Below, in pieces: positions 18,118 to 27,562 of a stretch of 64,000 nucleotides of DNA. Every line of letters starts with the position of its first letter. Within the stretch, counting starts at the first letter, position 1. The DNA is taken from positions 12,895 through 76,894 of the forward strand of contig DATJSN010000045.1 in NCBI GenBank assembly GCA_035504095.1, read 5' to 3'. The notes beneath the pieces were generated by a model, which did no database searches, had not been told where the DNA came from, and worked only from the letters and a program-made list of their open reading frames with translations. Made by a program: the position numbers and the translations under genes. The DNA comes from DATJSN01 sp035504095 (GTDB lineage: Bacteria; Planctomycetota; Phycisphaerae; WQYP01).

Positions 18118-20229
18118 TCATTTCTTATTCATCAATTTAACCGGTGCCAGCACCTGTGCCGTGCGGTTTGGCAGATAAATTTGCACGCTCTGGTTGCGCC
18201 CGTACATCGGCACGCTCTGCAGTGGATAAGTTGCGTCCGCCGCGGTGCGTCCGAGACCATCAAATTCCGGACGGTCGGTGTCCAAAATAACCCGGTAATC
18301 ATTCGGATCCGGCACGGGAATACGCAGGCCGGAAAACGACTCGGAGGGATGAAAGTTAAAAACAAATACCAGTGGGCCCCGCCGGTATGCGATCTGGCGC
18401 GTGTCTTCATGCACCAGCAGTTGCTCGATGAATGGATCGTTGAGCAAATTCCATTGTTCGTCGAGGATTTGCATCGCCCGATCGAAATTATTCAGCCCGC
18501 GATAATGCAGATCATCGCGATTCGCCAGCGACCATAGCCGGCGGGCATAATGAAATGAAAATTGGTTGCCCGGTCTTGGAAAATCGACCCATTCCGGATG
18601 CCCGAACTCATTGCCGATAAAATTAAGATACCCTTCGCCCGCCAAAGAAAATGTGATAAGACGGATCATCTTGTGCAGCGCCAATCCGCGATCCACAATG
18701 ATATTTGGCGTGTTTTTGCCCATAAACCAGTACATTTCCTTGTCCATCAGCCAAAACGCGATGGTCTTGTCCCCTACCAGTGCCTGGTCGTGGCTTTCGG
18801 CATAGCCGATGTGTTTTTCCTGCCTTCGGCGGTTTATCAGCGTGTGATACAATCCGTTAAGATTCCAGTCTTCGTCGCGCTGCTCCTTGAGAAGTTTGAT
18901 CCAGTAATCCGGAACGCCCATCGCCAGACGGTAATCAAAACCAAGCCCTCCTTCATCAACCGGACGTGCCATTCCAGGCATGCCGGAAACGTCTTCGGCG
19001 ATGGTTATGACATCCGGACGCAATTCATGCACCAGTTTGTTTGCCAGTTGCAGATACGCCAGTGCATCGGAGTCTATATTTGGGCCGAAATAACTATCGT
19101 AACTGGTGAATTTTGCGCCTAGCCCATGGTCCAGGTAGAGCATGCTCGTAACGCCGTCAAATCGAAACCCATCGAATCTGAATTCCTCCATCCAATAACG
19201 AAGATTACTCAGCAAAAAACGCTGTATCTCAAATTTGCTGTAATCAAAGCACAGCGAATCCCATGCGACATGCTGACCGCGCACACCGCTGTGAAAATAC
19301 TGATATTCGGTTCCATCAAGCAGGTTCAATCCCTCATTAAGATTTTTCACCGCATGACTATGCACGACATCCAGCAATACGGCGATCCCCATACCATGCG
19401 CGACGTCTACGAGCTCTTTGAGATCTTCCGGCGTGCCAAAACGTGAAGACGGAGCATAGAAATTGCTGACGTGATATCCGAACGATCCATAATAAGGATG
19501 TTCCATTATCGCCATTAGTTGGATTGCGTTGTAGTGAAGATCGTGCACGCGCGGCAAAATGTTTTGCATAAATTCGCGATAAGAACCTACTCTTTCCACC
19601 TCCTGGGCCATTCCTATGTGTGCTTCGTAAATACGTAGAGCGCCTTTCCGGCTTGCGGCCTGCGGTAGTGAATTTTTCCATTCGTAGGGCGCAGGTGGAT
19701 TCCAGTATTGTCCGGAAAAGTCGTGGCTTTGTGGGTCCTGAATCACGCGACGAATATATGCTGGAACACGATCCATCGGACCAATGCGTGAAGTCACATG
19801 TAGTTTTATTTTTCCAGCATGCACCAGCCGATGAGAATAAAACTCATCGGGCAGAAAAATACTCCAAATGCCGTATGAATCCCGTGATAGTAAATGCGAG
19901 TGGCGATTCCAATCGTTAAAATCGCCGAATACACTTAACTGCGTCGCTCCCGGCGCCCATTCCCGATACCATACGCCAGGTTTGCCTTTGAATTCCCCGC
20001 GATTGAATCCATAATAATGGTGTCCTTGACTTACCATTCCTGTAAGCCCGCCCGCGTCTTCGATACGCGAGAGCAGAAAATGATAATGCGCATAGCGGTC
20101 GCGTAACTGTTGGGCATGCGGCGCCAGCCATGGATCGACGCTAATTAGTCCGGTTCCATCTGGGGCTTTCTTTTCATCTATATTTTGATTGGTAGATATT
20201 TTAGTTCTACTTCCATTTTTTATTGTCAT
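18118..20229 (-). CDS. glgB: 1,4-alpha-glucan branching enzyme (GH13_8 type)
   Basis: Creates alpha-1,6 branches in glycogen. An N-terminal CBM48-like part (YREWAPGATQLSVFGDFNDWNR) is followed by the GH13 barrel: IQLMAIMEHPYYGSFGYHVSNFYAPSSRFG, LDVVHSHAVKN, nucleophile Asp in FRFDGVTSMLY, general acid Glu in TIAEDVSGMPG, and AESHDQALVGD. The sequence style is that of eukaryote-like GH13_8 branching enzymes, which also occur in planctomycetes. ATG at 20229 has AAGGAG 10 nt upstream; about 703 aa. Confidence 0.94.
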   Translation of the reverse strand: MTIKNGSRTKISTNQNIDEKKAPDGTGLISVDPWLAPHAQQLRDRYAHYHFLLSRIEDAGGLTGMVSQGHHYYGFNRGEFKGKPGVWYREWAPGATQLSVFGDFNDWNRHSHLLSRDSYGIWSIFLPDEFYSHRLVHAGKIKLHVTSRIGPMDRVPAYIRRVIQDPQSHDFSGQYWNPPAPYEWKNSLPQAASRKGALRIYEAHIGMAQEVERVGSYREFMQNILPRVHDLHYNAIQLMAIMEHPYYGSFGYHVSNFYAPSSRFGTPEDLKELVDVAHGMGIAVLLDVVHSHAVKNLNEGLNLLDGTEYQYFHSGVRGQHVAWDSLCFDYSKFEIQRFLLSNLRYWMEEFRFDGFRFDGVTSMLYLDHGLGAKFTSYDSYFGPNIDSDALAYLQLANKLVHELRPDVITIAEDVSGMPGMARPVDEGGLGFDYRLAMGVPDYWIKLLKEQRDEDWNLNGLYHTLINRRRQEKHIGYAESHDQALVGDKTIAFWLMDKEMYWFMGKNTPNIIVDRGLALHKMIRLITFSLAGEGYLNFIGNEFGHPEWVDFPRPGNQFSFHYARRLWSLANRDDLHYRGLNNFDRAMQILDEQWNLLNDPFIEQLLVHEDTRQIAYRRGPLVFVFNFHPSESFSGLRIPVPDPNDYRVILDTDRPEFDGLGRTAADATYPLQSVPMYGRNQSVQIYLPNRTAQVLAPVKLMNKK

Positions 20230-20380
20230 CCGCCCACGTCTCCTTGCTAGAAGTGCCGCCAAAGAATGTTAACATACAATCGCTATTGATGCCGCCGATA
20301 TGCGCTTTGTTGCAGGCAAATATACATTAACCGCTATCGTTATTCACACATATGCGAACAACAGCAATTTGGGCAATTCT

Positions 20381-20401
20381 AATTGAGACTATGTCTCAAT
20401 T
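20381..20401. promoter_or_regulatory. Palindromic operator candidate before suf
   Basis: Perfect inverted repeat: AATTGAGAC and GTCTCAATT separated by TAT. It ends exactly at the -35 hexamer of the candidate suf promoter, a normal position for a regulator site. I cannot match it to a known SUF regulator motif (it is not the IscR or cyanobacterial SufR pattern I know). Confidence 0.6.
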
Positions 20402-20429
20402 GACTTAACTCGCACTTTTGCCCTAACAT
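20400..20429 (+). promoter_or_regulatory. Candidate promoter of the suf operon
   Basis: TTGACT, 18-nt spacer, TAACAT, ending about 85 nt before the sufB start. The -35 box overlaps the right arm of the palindrome at 20381-20401. Confidence 0.5.
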
Positions 20430-20514
20430 AGCGTGAATAGGTGGATAAAACTCCGTTTGCTCAGTAATTCTGATGACGGGAGATACTGCCGGATTTGTGT
20501 GAGGTTTACTTTCC

Positions 20515-21960
20515 ATGCCTACTGATGAAGGCACAATAGAGTCTCTGGCTAACAGAGAATATAAATGGGGATTCATTACTAATATCGAATCTGATACCCT
20601 CCCCAAGGGTCTTAACGAAGACATTATCCGTGAGATTTCTCGCCGTAAAAATGAGCCGGTTTTTCTCTTGGACTGGCGGCTTAAAGCCTATCGGCACTGG
20701 CTCACTATGACCGAGCCTGCTTGGCCCAATATTAAACATCCTCCAATCGACTATCAGGATATGATTTATTATTCAGCCCCTAAGCCTAAAAAAAAGCTTG
20801 AGAGCCTGGATCAGGTCGATCCTGAATTAATCCAAACCTATAAAAAGCTTGGTATACCGCTGGAAGAACAGAAACTTCTCTCCGGCGTCGCGGTCGACGC
20901 GGTCTTTGACAGCGTTTCCGTGGCCACCACTTTCAAAGACAAACTCGCCGAAATGGGAGTGATTTTCTGCTCCTTTTCTGAAGCTGTTCAAAAACACACT
21001 GATCTTGTGCGCAAATACCTTGGAACCGTCGTTCCCTATTCCGACAATTTCTACGCCACACTGAACTCAGCCGTTTTTAGTGACGGCTCGTTCTGTTACG
21101 TTCCTAAAGGCGTTCGTTGTCCGATGGAATTGTCAACGTATTTTCGCATTAACGCCCGAGATACGGGCCAGTTTGAACGTACACTCATCATTGCTGACGA
21201 AGGTGCTTATGTAAGCTATCTCGAAGGCTGCACCGCGCCCATGCGCGATGAAAATCAGCTTCACGCGGCGGTCGTTGAACTCGTTGCTCTTCAGGGAGCG
21301 CAAATTAAATATTCCACTGTGCAAAACTGGTATCCCGGCGATAAACAAGGCAAAGGCGGCATCTATAACTTTGTTACCAAGCGTGGCAAATGCCTTGGTG
21401 CTGATTCGCGCATCAGTTGGACCCAGGTTGAAACCGGCTCGGCCATCACCTGGAAATATCCCAGCGTAGTTCTGCAGGGAGATCGCTCTATCGGCGAATT
21501 TTATTCTGTTGCACTGACTAACAATTATCAGCAGGCCGACACGGGAACCAAGATGATCCACATCGGCAAAAACACCCGCAGTACGGTAGTATCCAAAGGC
21601 ATTTCCGCCGGCCACGGTCAGAACACATACCGAGGTCTGGTCAAAATGCTCAAGGCCGCCACCGGTTCGCGCAATTACACTCAGTGCGATTCGCTATTAC
21701 TCGGTGACAAGTGCGGCGCTCATACGTTCCCTTATATTGAAGTTCACAACACTTCATCCAAGGCCGAGCACGAAGCATCTACTTCCAAAATCGGCGAGGA
21801 TCAACTTTTTTACTGTAAACAGCGCGGTATCGCGCTGGAAGACGCCGTCAGCATGATTATCAACGGCTTCTGTAAAGAGGTGTTCAAGGAACTACCCATG
21901 GAATTCGCCGTCGAAGCCCAGAAACTTCTCGGCGTAAGTTTGGAAGGTTCCGTTGGTTAA
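20515..21960 (+). CDS. sufB: Fe-S cluster assembly protein SufB
   Basis: Scaffold subunit of the SufBCD complex, which builds Fe-S clusters. 481 aa with SufB hallmarks: an N-terminal KWGFITNIESDTLPKGL, SDGSFCYVPKGVRCPMELSTYFRIN, YLEGCTAPMRDENQLHAAVVEL, ISAGHGQNTYRGLVKM, and a C-terminal EHEASTSKIGEDQLFYCKQRGI with the conserved Cys and catalytic-site residues. First gene of sufB-C-D-S-U-T, behind the promoter and operator candidates. Confidence 0.97.
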   Translation: MPTDEGTIESLANREYKWGFITNIESDTLPKGLNEDIIREISRRKNEPVFLLDWRLKAYRHWLTMTEPAWPNIKHPPIDYQDMIYYSAPKPKKKLESLDQVDPELIQTYKKLGIPLEEQKLLSGVAVDAVFDSVSVATTFKDKLAEMGVIFCSFSEAVQKHTDLVRKYLGTVVPYSDNFYATLNSAVFSDGSFCYVPKGVRCPMELSTYFRINARDTGQFERTLIIADEGAYVSYLEGCTAPMRDENQLHAAVVELVALQGAQIKYSTVQNWYPGDKQGKGGIYNFVTKRGKCLGADSRISWTQVETGSAITWKYPSVVLQGDRSIGEFYSVALTNNYQQADTGTKMIHIGKNTRSTVVSKGISAGHGQNTYRGLVKMLKAATGSRNYTQCDSLLLGDKCGAHTFPYIEVHNTSSKAEHEASTSKIGEDQLFYCKQRGIALEDAVSMIINGFCKEVFKELPMEFAVEAQKLLGVSLEGSVG

Positions 21961-21992
21961 ACCCCGCTAAATACGAGGAAATAATACAAACA

Positions 21993-22754
21993 ATGGCTTT
22001 ATTGGAAATTAAAAATTTACGTGCGGCGGTCGGCGGCAGGGAAATTCTCAAGGGCATCAACATCAGCATCAATAGCGGCGAGGTTCATGCCATCATGGGT
22101 CCCAATGGCTCTGGAAAAAGCACGCTCGCCCAGGTGCTGGCCGGTCGCGAAACGTATGAAGTCACTGGCGGGCAGGTATCTTTTGATGGCAAAGACCTGC
22201 TGGAACTTTCAGCAGAAGAACGTGCCTGCGAAGGCCTGTTTATGGCTTTTCAATATCCTGTGGAGATTCCCGGCGTAACCACGAGTTATTTCCTCAAGGC
22301 GGCGATTAACGCTATCCGCAAATATCACAATCAATCGGAACTTGATGCCATGGATTTTCTCAAACTTATTAAGGAAAAATCCAAACTTTTGGAAATGGAC
22401 CAGAGTTTTCTCAATCGTTCTGTTAATGAGGGGTTTTCCGGTGGGGAAAAAAAGCGCAATGAAATCCTCCAGATGGCCGTGCTTAATCCGCGCCTTGCGA
22501 TTCTCGATGAAACCGATTCCGGCCTCGATATTGACGCCATGAAAATTGTTTCCAAAGGTGTCAATTCACTCCGCAGCCCCGACAGAGGCATTCTCGTAGT
22601 CACACACTATCAGCGTCTGCTCAATTACATCGTTCCAGACTTTGTTCATGTGCTGCGCGACGGCAAAATCATTAAATCCGGCGATAAAAATCTGGCAATG
22701 GAACTGGAGGCTCGCGGCTATGGCTGGCTGGAAAGTCCCGCCGTCGTTGCCTGA
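21993..22754 (+). CDS. sufC: Fe-S cluster assembly ATPase SufC
   Basis: ABC-type ATPase of the SufBCD complex. Walker A GPNGSGKSTLAQVLAG, a SufC-type signature LNRSVNEGFSGGEKKRNEILQM, Walker B LAILDETDSGLDID (with the DETDSG typical of SufC) and the switch His in VVTHYQRLL. 253 aa, full length. Lies 32 nt after sufB. Confidence 0.97.
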   Translation: MALLEIKNLRAAVGGREILKGINISINSGEVHAIMGPNGSGKSTLAQVLAGRETYEVTGGQVSFDGKDLLELSAEERACEGLFMAFQYPVEIPGVTTSYFLKAAINAIRKYHNQSELDAMDFLKLIKEKSKLLEMDQSFLNRSVNEGFSGGEKKRNEILQMAVLNPRLAILDETDSGLDIDAMKIVSKGVNSLRSPDRGILVVTHYQRLLNYIVPDFVHVLRDGKIIKSGDKNLAMELEARGYGWLESPAVVA

Positions 22755-22797
22755 CGCTGCCCGCCGGTGTTAACTTGCTGAATAAGAGAATGTGAAA

Positions 22798-24144
22798 ATG
22801 ATTCAAACCGCTGATTTGTCCAATAACCTTGAGTTTTTTGCTCAGCTTGCCACCGATACCCCGTCCTACGGAGCTGACTGGCTGGAATCTCTGCGCCGCG
22901 AAGCCCTGAGCGAATTCCTTCGTCTCGGTTTTCCCACCACTCATGATGAACAGTGGCGTCTAACCAACGTTGCTCCGATCCTGCGCACCGCTTTTGTTCG
23001 CCCCGGCCCGCGATCCGCCACGCGCCAACAATTGGCTCATCTAATTGGAACGGTGAGCCTTCGAGCCATTGATTCTCACGAACTGGTTTTTGTCAACGGC
23101 GAATTTTGGCCCGAATTTTCATCGACAAAAGGGTTGTCCATACATGTCGGTACGATCTCGGAAGCCATCCACCGGAATGATCAAACTTCGGAATTAATTG
23201 CGCGCAATCTCGGCCGTCAGACCGCCGCCGTCGTTGACGGTTTCGCAGCGCTCAATGTCGCCGGTTTCCGCGATGGGGCATTTATACACGTGCCGGATGA
23301 AACCATTATCACCCAACCGATACATCTGCTGTTTTTAACCATCAGCGGAGATGAACCCGTTATCGTACAGCCGCGAATACTGATCGTCGCCGGTCATGGC
23401 GTGCAGGCGACCTTTGTTCAAAGTTACGCTGGCGCCGGCGAAACAGCGAATCTGGCCAACGCAGCATGTGAACTGTGCATCGGCGCCAACGCCCGCATCG
23501 AAATGGTAAAACTCCAGCGCGAAACGCCGCAGGCTTTTCATGTTGCTCATGATCACGTTCGTCTTCGGCAGGGTGCCAACTTTCAGTCTTTGGTGATTAA
23601 TATTGGCGGCGCTCTGGTTCGCAATGACCTTGCCGTAATCCTTGATGGACCGGGCGCTGAGGCAACGCTCAACGGTCTTACGCTGAGTACCGGGCGCCAG
23701 CATATAGACAATCACACTATGCTCGATCACGCTTGTGATCACTGCCCCAGCCACGAACTTTATAAATGCCTCCTGGGTGGAAGTTCCAGCGGCGTATTTA
23801 AAGGAAAAATTTTAGTTCGCCCCGGTGCTCAGAAAACCGATGCCAAACAAACCAGTAAATCTGTTTTGCTCTCAGATGAAGCCGTGATGAATTCCCAGCC
23901 CCAGCTTGAAATCTATGCCGATGATGTCAAATGTACCCACGGCTCGACTACCGGACCGCTGGATGACGAACAATTATTTTATCTGCGTTCGCGCGGCATC
24001 GAAGAAGCTCAAGCCCGTGCTTTGTTAACTTATGCCTTCGCACGGGACGTACTTTACCGCACCTGGCATCATGGTCTTCGTTCGTATTTGGAAACCCTGA
24101 TCGTCGCAGAATTGCATCGTTTGCATCTGGATCAGGCAACGTGA
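22798..24144 (+). CDS. sufD: Fe-S cluster assembly protein SufD
   Basis: Partner of SufB in the scaffold complex. About 448 aa with the SufD/SufB core beta-helix: EQWRLTNVAPIL near the N-terminus, LNGLTLSTGRQHIDNHTMLDHACDHCPSHELYK, FKGKILVRPGAQKTDAKQTSKSVLLSDEA and THGSTTGPLDDEQLFYLRSRGIEEAQARALLTYAF. ATG at 22798 chosen over GTG at 22792. The CDHC pair before SHELYK is a local variation. Confidence 0.95.
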   Translation: MIQTADLSNNLEFFAQLATDTPSYGADWLESLRREALSEFLRLGFPTTHDEQWRLTNVAPILRTAFVRPGPRSATRQQLAHLIGTVSLRAIDSHELVFVNGEFWPEFSSTKGLSIHVGTISEAIHRNDQTSELIARNLGRQTAAVVDGFAALNVAGFRDGAFIHVPDETIITQPIHLLFLTISGDEPVIVQPRILIVAGHGVQATFVQSYAGAGETANLANAACELCIGANARIEMVKLQRETPQAFHVAHDHVRLRQGANFQSLVINIGGALVRNDLAVILDGPGAEATLNGLTLSTGRQHIDNHTMLDHACDHCPSHELYKCLLGGSSSGVFKGKILVRPGAQKTDAKQTSKSVLLSDEAVMNSQPQLEIYADDVKCTHGSTTGPLDDEQLFYLRSRGIEEAQARALLTYAFARDVLYRTWHHGLRSYLETLIVAELHRLHLDQAT

Positions 24145-24147
24145 TCT

Positions 24148-25419
24148 ATGAGAACCGCCTCGCTAAAACCTCGCCGGACTACGCGTAAACAGCCGCAGAT
24201 GGTTTTCGATCCCACTGCCATCCGGACCGATTTTCCGCTGCTCCAGACGCAATCTCACGATCATCCGCTGGTGTATCTAGACAATGCCGCCACCAGTCAA
24301 AAACCGCAGGCAGTTATTGCCGCACTCACACGATATTACACGAATCAGAATGCCAACATCCATCGCGGCGTATATAAACTTAGCGTCGACGCCACCACTG
24401 CGTATGAATGCGTCCGTGAAAAAGTCGCGAATTTTATTGGCACCGGTCAGACACATGAAATTATTTTCGTTCGCGGCACTACTGAAGCTATCAACCTTGT
24501 TGCAGCAAGCTGGGGCGGACAAAATATCAAAGCCGGTGACCAAATTATTCTCTCAGAACTTGAGCATCATTCCAATATTGTGCCCTGGCAACTGCTTGCG
24601 CAGAGAACTGGCGCTAAAATTTGCGTTATTCCCATAACTGACGCCGGCGAATTACGCCTTGACGAGTATGAAAAATTACTCAACGACACCACTCGTCTCG
24701 TAGGCATAACCCATATTTCCAACGCACTGGGGACAATCAATCCTGTTAAGCAGATCACGGCTCTGGCGCACAAATATGGTGCCAAGGTTCTTGTCGATGG
24801 CGCCCAATCCGTGCCTCACATTCCAGTAAATGTCAAAGATATTGATTGCGATTTTTTTGCTTTTTCCGGCCACAAAATTTGTGGACCCACAGGCGTTGGC
24901 GTCCTTTGGGCGCGGCAGGAAATCCTTGAAGCCATGCCTCCCTATCAAGGGGGCGGCGACATGATCAGTTCCGTCACCTTTGAACAGTCCACATGGAACG
25001 CCGTGCCGTACAAATTTGAAGCCGGCACGCCCAATATCGCAGGCGTCATCGGCCTCGGAGCCGCCATTGATTACGTCACCGGTATAGGCATGGACAAAAT
25101 CGTTGCGTATGAAAATGAACTGTTGGGCTATGCTCTGGAAAAAATCTCTGCCATTAAAGGCGTCCGGATCGTTGGTTCCGCCAAACAAAGAGCCGCGGTA
25201 ATCTCATTCGTCATGGATGGCGTACATCCCCACGATATCGGCACGATTCTTGACGGCCAAGGCGTCGCTATCCGCACCGGTCATCATTGTTGCCAACCGG
25301 TTATGGACCGTCTGAATATCCCGGCCACTGCACGGGCTTCATTGGCATTCTATAACAATCGTGAAGACGTTGATCGGCTCTTGGATGCCATTAAAAAAGT
25401 ACGGGAGATTTTTGGCTGA
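24148..25419 (+). CDS. sufS: Cysteine desulfurase SufS
   Basis: PLP-dependent group II cysteine desulfurase supplying sulfur to SufU and the scaffold. Visible are LDNAATSQKP, ELEHHSNIVPWQ, THISNALGT, the PLP lysine in FSGHKICGPTGVG, the PYQGGGDMI segment and the active Cys in RTGHHCCQPVM. 423 aa; the first 17 residues are a basic extension, and an ATG at 24199 (MVFDPTAIRTDFP) gives the usual length. Lies 3 nt after sufD and overlaps sufU. Confidence 0.96.
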   Translation: MRTASLKPRRTTRKQPQMVFDPTAIRTDFPLLQTQSHDHPLVYLDNAATSQKPQAVIAALTRYYTNQNANIHRGVYKLSVDATTAYECVREKVANFIGTGQTHEIIFVRGTTEAINLVAASWGGQNIKAGDQIILSELEHHSNIVPWQLLAQRTGAKICVIPITDAGELRLDEYEKLLNDTTRLVGITHISNALGTINPVKQITALAHKYGAKVLVDGAQSVPHIPVNVKDIDCDFFAFSGHKICGPTGVGVLWARQEILEAMPPYQGGGDMISSVTFEQSTWNAVPYKFEAGTPNIAGVIGLGAAIDYVTGIGMDKIVAYENELLGYALEKISAIKGVRIVGSAKQRAAVISFVMDGVHPHDIGTILDGQGVAIRTGHHCCQPVMDRLNIPATARASLAFYNNREDVDRLLDAIKKVREIFG

Positions 25420-25871
25420 TGTCGGACCACCGCGAACTATATCAGGAAACGATCCTTGACCATTCACGTTCGCCACGCAATAAACACGCCATGCCTGACG
25501 CGAATCACCACGCCGATGGGTACAACCGTTTGTGCGGCGATAAGCTGAGCTTGTATCTGAAAATCGAAAACGGCGTCATTGAGGATATCAGTTTCATCGG
25601 CGAAGGATGCGCTATTTCCACCGCTTCGGCTTCACTAATGACTGAAACACTCAAAGGTAAACGTCTTGAAGATGTATCGCCGCTATTTGAAAAATTTCAT
25701 AATATGGTCGCAGGATCAGTGGAAAAGATTGATGATGAAGAAATGCTCGGTAAGCTTTTAGTTTTTTCCGGCGTGCGGGAATTTCCTGTCCGCGTCAAAT
25801 GCGCCACGCTTGCCTGGCATACGCTTCAGGCAGCGTTAAAGGACAATTCAAAGACCGTGTCGACTGAATAG
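25419..25871 (+). CDS. sufU: SufU-type sulfur-transfer protein
   Basis: Zinc-containing partner that takes sulfur from SufS. It has NRLCGDKLSLYL (Cys and Asp ligands), GCAISTASASLMTE and RVKCATLAWHT, the four zinc ligands of SufU, with the 18-20 residue insertion that separates SufU from IscU. 150 aa. The ATG overlaps the sufS stop (ATG inside the TGATG). Confidence 0.94.
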   Translation: MSDHRELYQETILDHSRSPRNKHAMPDANHHADGYNRLCGDKLSLYLKIENGVIEDISFIGEGCAISTASASLMTETLKGKRLEDVSPLFEKFHNMVAGSVEKIDDEEMLGKLLVFSGVREFPVRVKCATLAWHTLQAALKDNSKTVSTE

Positions 25872-25881
25872 AGAACCCATT

Positions 25882-26586
25882 ATGCCCATTGATTTAACTG
25901 AAATTGCCGCCGATCAGATCAGGAAAATTCTCAAAGATCAGGGGATGTCCGATCAATCTGTATTGCGCGTTGGTATTAAAGGTCGCAATACCGCCGGCTT
26001 TAATTACATTCTCGATTTGACTGAAGTACGCCACGAAGATGATGTTGTCGGCCAGTCGAATAACATTACCATTGTTTCCGATCCAATCAGTTATCCGAGC
26101 CTCGACGGAACCGAAATCGATTTCCGCGACGATTCATCCGGTCGGGGGTTTGTATTTAAAAATCCACACGCGGTCAAATTGCCCGTTCATCCACCCAGTA
26201 CATCAGGTGCAGCGCCATCGACTGGTGTTCACGCAGCGCAGGGCGATGGCGCCACTGGCACAACCATCACCGACGCATTACAGAATAAAGCCCTGGAAGC
26301 AGCCATCGTCGAGAAATTACGCTCCATTTTCGATCCAGAAATTCCGGTTAATATTTATGATCTGGGGCTGATTTATCGTATTGATATTTCCAAAGATAAG
26401 GACGTCACCATTGATATGACATTAACCGCACCCGGTTGCCCGGTGGCCGGTTCGATGCCCCCATCAGTTCAGCAAGCTGTAGAAAGTGTGGAAGAGGTCA
26501 AATCAGCCAAAGTGAATTTGGTATGGGAACCGCCTTGGAGCAAAGATCGTATGTCTGAGGAAGCGGTGCTGCAATTGGGGTTATAG
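25882..26586 (+). CDS. SufT-like protein fused to a cysteine-less A-type-carrier domain
   Basis: 234 aa, two domains. Residues 1-107 follow the HesB/IscA/SufA fold pattern (AADQIRKILKDQG, LRVGIKGRNTAGFNYILD, DPISYPSLDGTEIDFRDD, GFVFKNPHA), but all three cluster-binding Cys are missing: the usual CSG is TAG and the usual CGC tail is replaced by LPVHP. After a Ser/Gly/Ala linker, residues about 135-234 are a MIP18/SufT (DUF59) domain with DPEIPVNIYDLGLIYRID and TAPGCPVAG. The DUF59 domain promotes Fe-S maturation; the N-terminal half can no longer bind a cluster in the canonical way and may be a docking module. Last gene of the suf run. Confidence 0.88.
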   Translation: MPIDLTEIAADQIRKILKDQGMSDQSVLRVGIKGRNTAGFNYILDLTEVRHEDDVVGQSNNITIVSDPISYPSLDGTEIDFRDDSSGRGFVFKNPHAVKLPVHPPSTSGAAPSTGVHAAQGDGATGTTITDALQNKALEAAIVEKLRSIFDPEIPVNIYDLGLIYRIDISKDKDVTIDMTLTAPGCPVAGSMPPSVQQAVESVEEVKSAKVNLVWEPPWSKDRMSEEAVLQLGL

Positions 26587-26719
26587 AAACGTCTTGTCCA
26601 TAGGCAAATTTTTTTCTGGTTCGCGACCCTTGTTGTTTAACCTTGCACATTGGCCATGTCGGCGTTCAACTTTGCTGTTACCATTGAGATAAGTTTAAAA
26701 CGAGGACATGGGATCCACC

Positions 26720-27559
26720 ATGACTCAACCGCTCTTTATCATAGGCAATAAGCGATCAGGAACGTCACAACTCGTCCGACTACTTAATCTCCACCCGCAC
26801 ATTTATGTTTCTCATGAATCTGATATTGGCTGGATTCTTTATCAATACCACAATGGCCGTGGGTTTACCGCTCATGCATGGGATTCCGATCGTGGCATGC
26901 GCACCACGCTGGAATTGGCCGACAATCTCCTGCAAGCTGACAAAAGCCCCAAAGACAATTTTCTCGCGGTGCAGACATGCCTGATGAAAAAAGGAACGCC
27001 ATGGCAATCGCCCCAGGAAAAGACAGACTTAAAGTGGATCGGTGACAAAAAGCCGTTTCAACACACCGATTCGGAATTGCTGGCATTTCTACTAAAACAT
27101 TTTCCTGATGCCCATTTTCTTCACATTGTACGGCACCCTTTCCATGTGGTGGCGAGCTCTGATCGGTTTAATCAGACCACAAGCGGAGATTTCTGGCTGG
27201 GGCTTTCGCCCGCGCAAAAGTTGGAACGCTGGACGTTTCATGAGCAGCAGGTGATTAAACTTCGCGAGATGCTTCCTAAACGCTTGCATACTCTGCGCTA
27301 CGAGGACCTATGCAGACGAACAAGGCGGGAATTATCCGGTGTTTTTTCGTTTCTTAAAGTAAACAATGACGCAAAAATTCTGCGTGAGGCAGCGTGCCAG
27401 ACCATTCTGACAGCCACGCCGGTACCGCCGATACCTTGCTCTGATGAAACGCTGCGCGTGGCCGCGATATATGGTTATGATCTTCGGCATCCTCCGGGAC
27501 GAATAAAAATTACGATGCAAACATGGTATTGGGGACTGGCGAAACGGTTAGGAGCCTGA
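26720..27559 (+). CDS. Sulfotransferase-family protein
   Basis: About 279 aa. The PAPS-binding 5'-phosphosulfate loop appears as IIGNKRSGTSQLVRLLNLHP, and the 3'-phosphate site as FLHIVRHPFHVVASS. Expected to sulfate a carbohydrate or other acceptor. ATG at 26720 gives the compact N-terminus; ATG at 26708 is also possible. Followed 3 nt later by a methyltransferase gene and near the glycan cluster, so a role in surface-polymer modification is likely. Confidence 0.85.
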   Translation: MTQPLFIIGNKRSGTSQLVRLLNLHPHIYVSHESDIGWILYQYHNGRGFTAHAWDSDRGMRTTLELADNLLQADKSPKDNFLAVQTCLMKKGTPWQSPQEKTDLKWIGDKKPFQHTDSELLAFLLKHFPDAHFLHIVRHPFHVVASSDRFNQTTSGDFWLGLSPAQKLERWTFHEQQVIKLREMLPKRLHTLRYEDLCRRTRRELSGVFSFLKVNNDAKILREAACQTILTATPVPPIPCSDETLRVAAIYGYDLRHPPGRIKITMQTWYWGLAKRLGA

Positions 27560-27562
27560 CTG

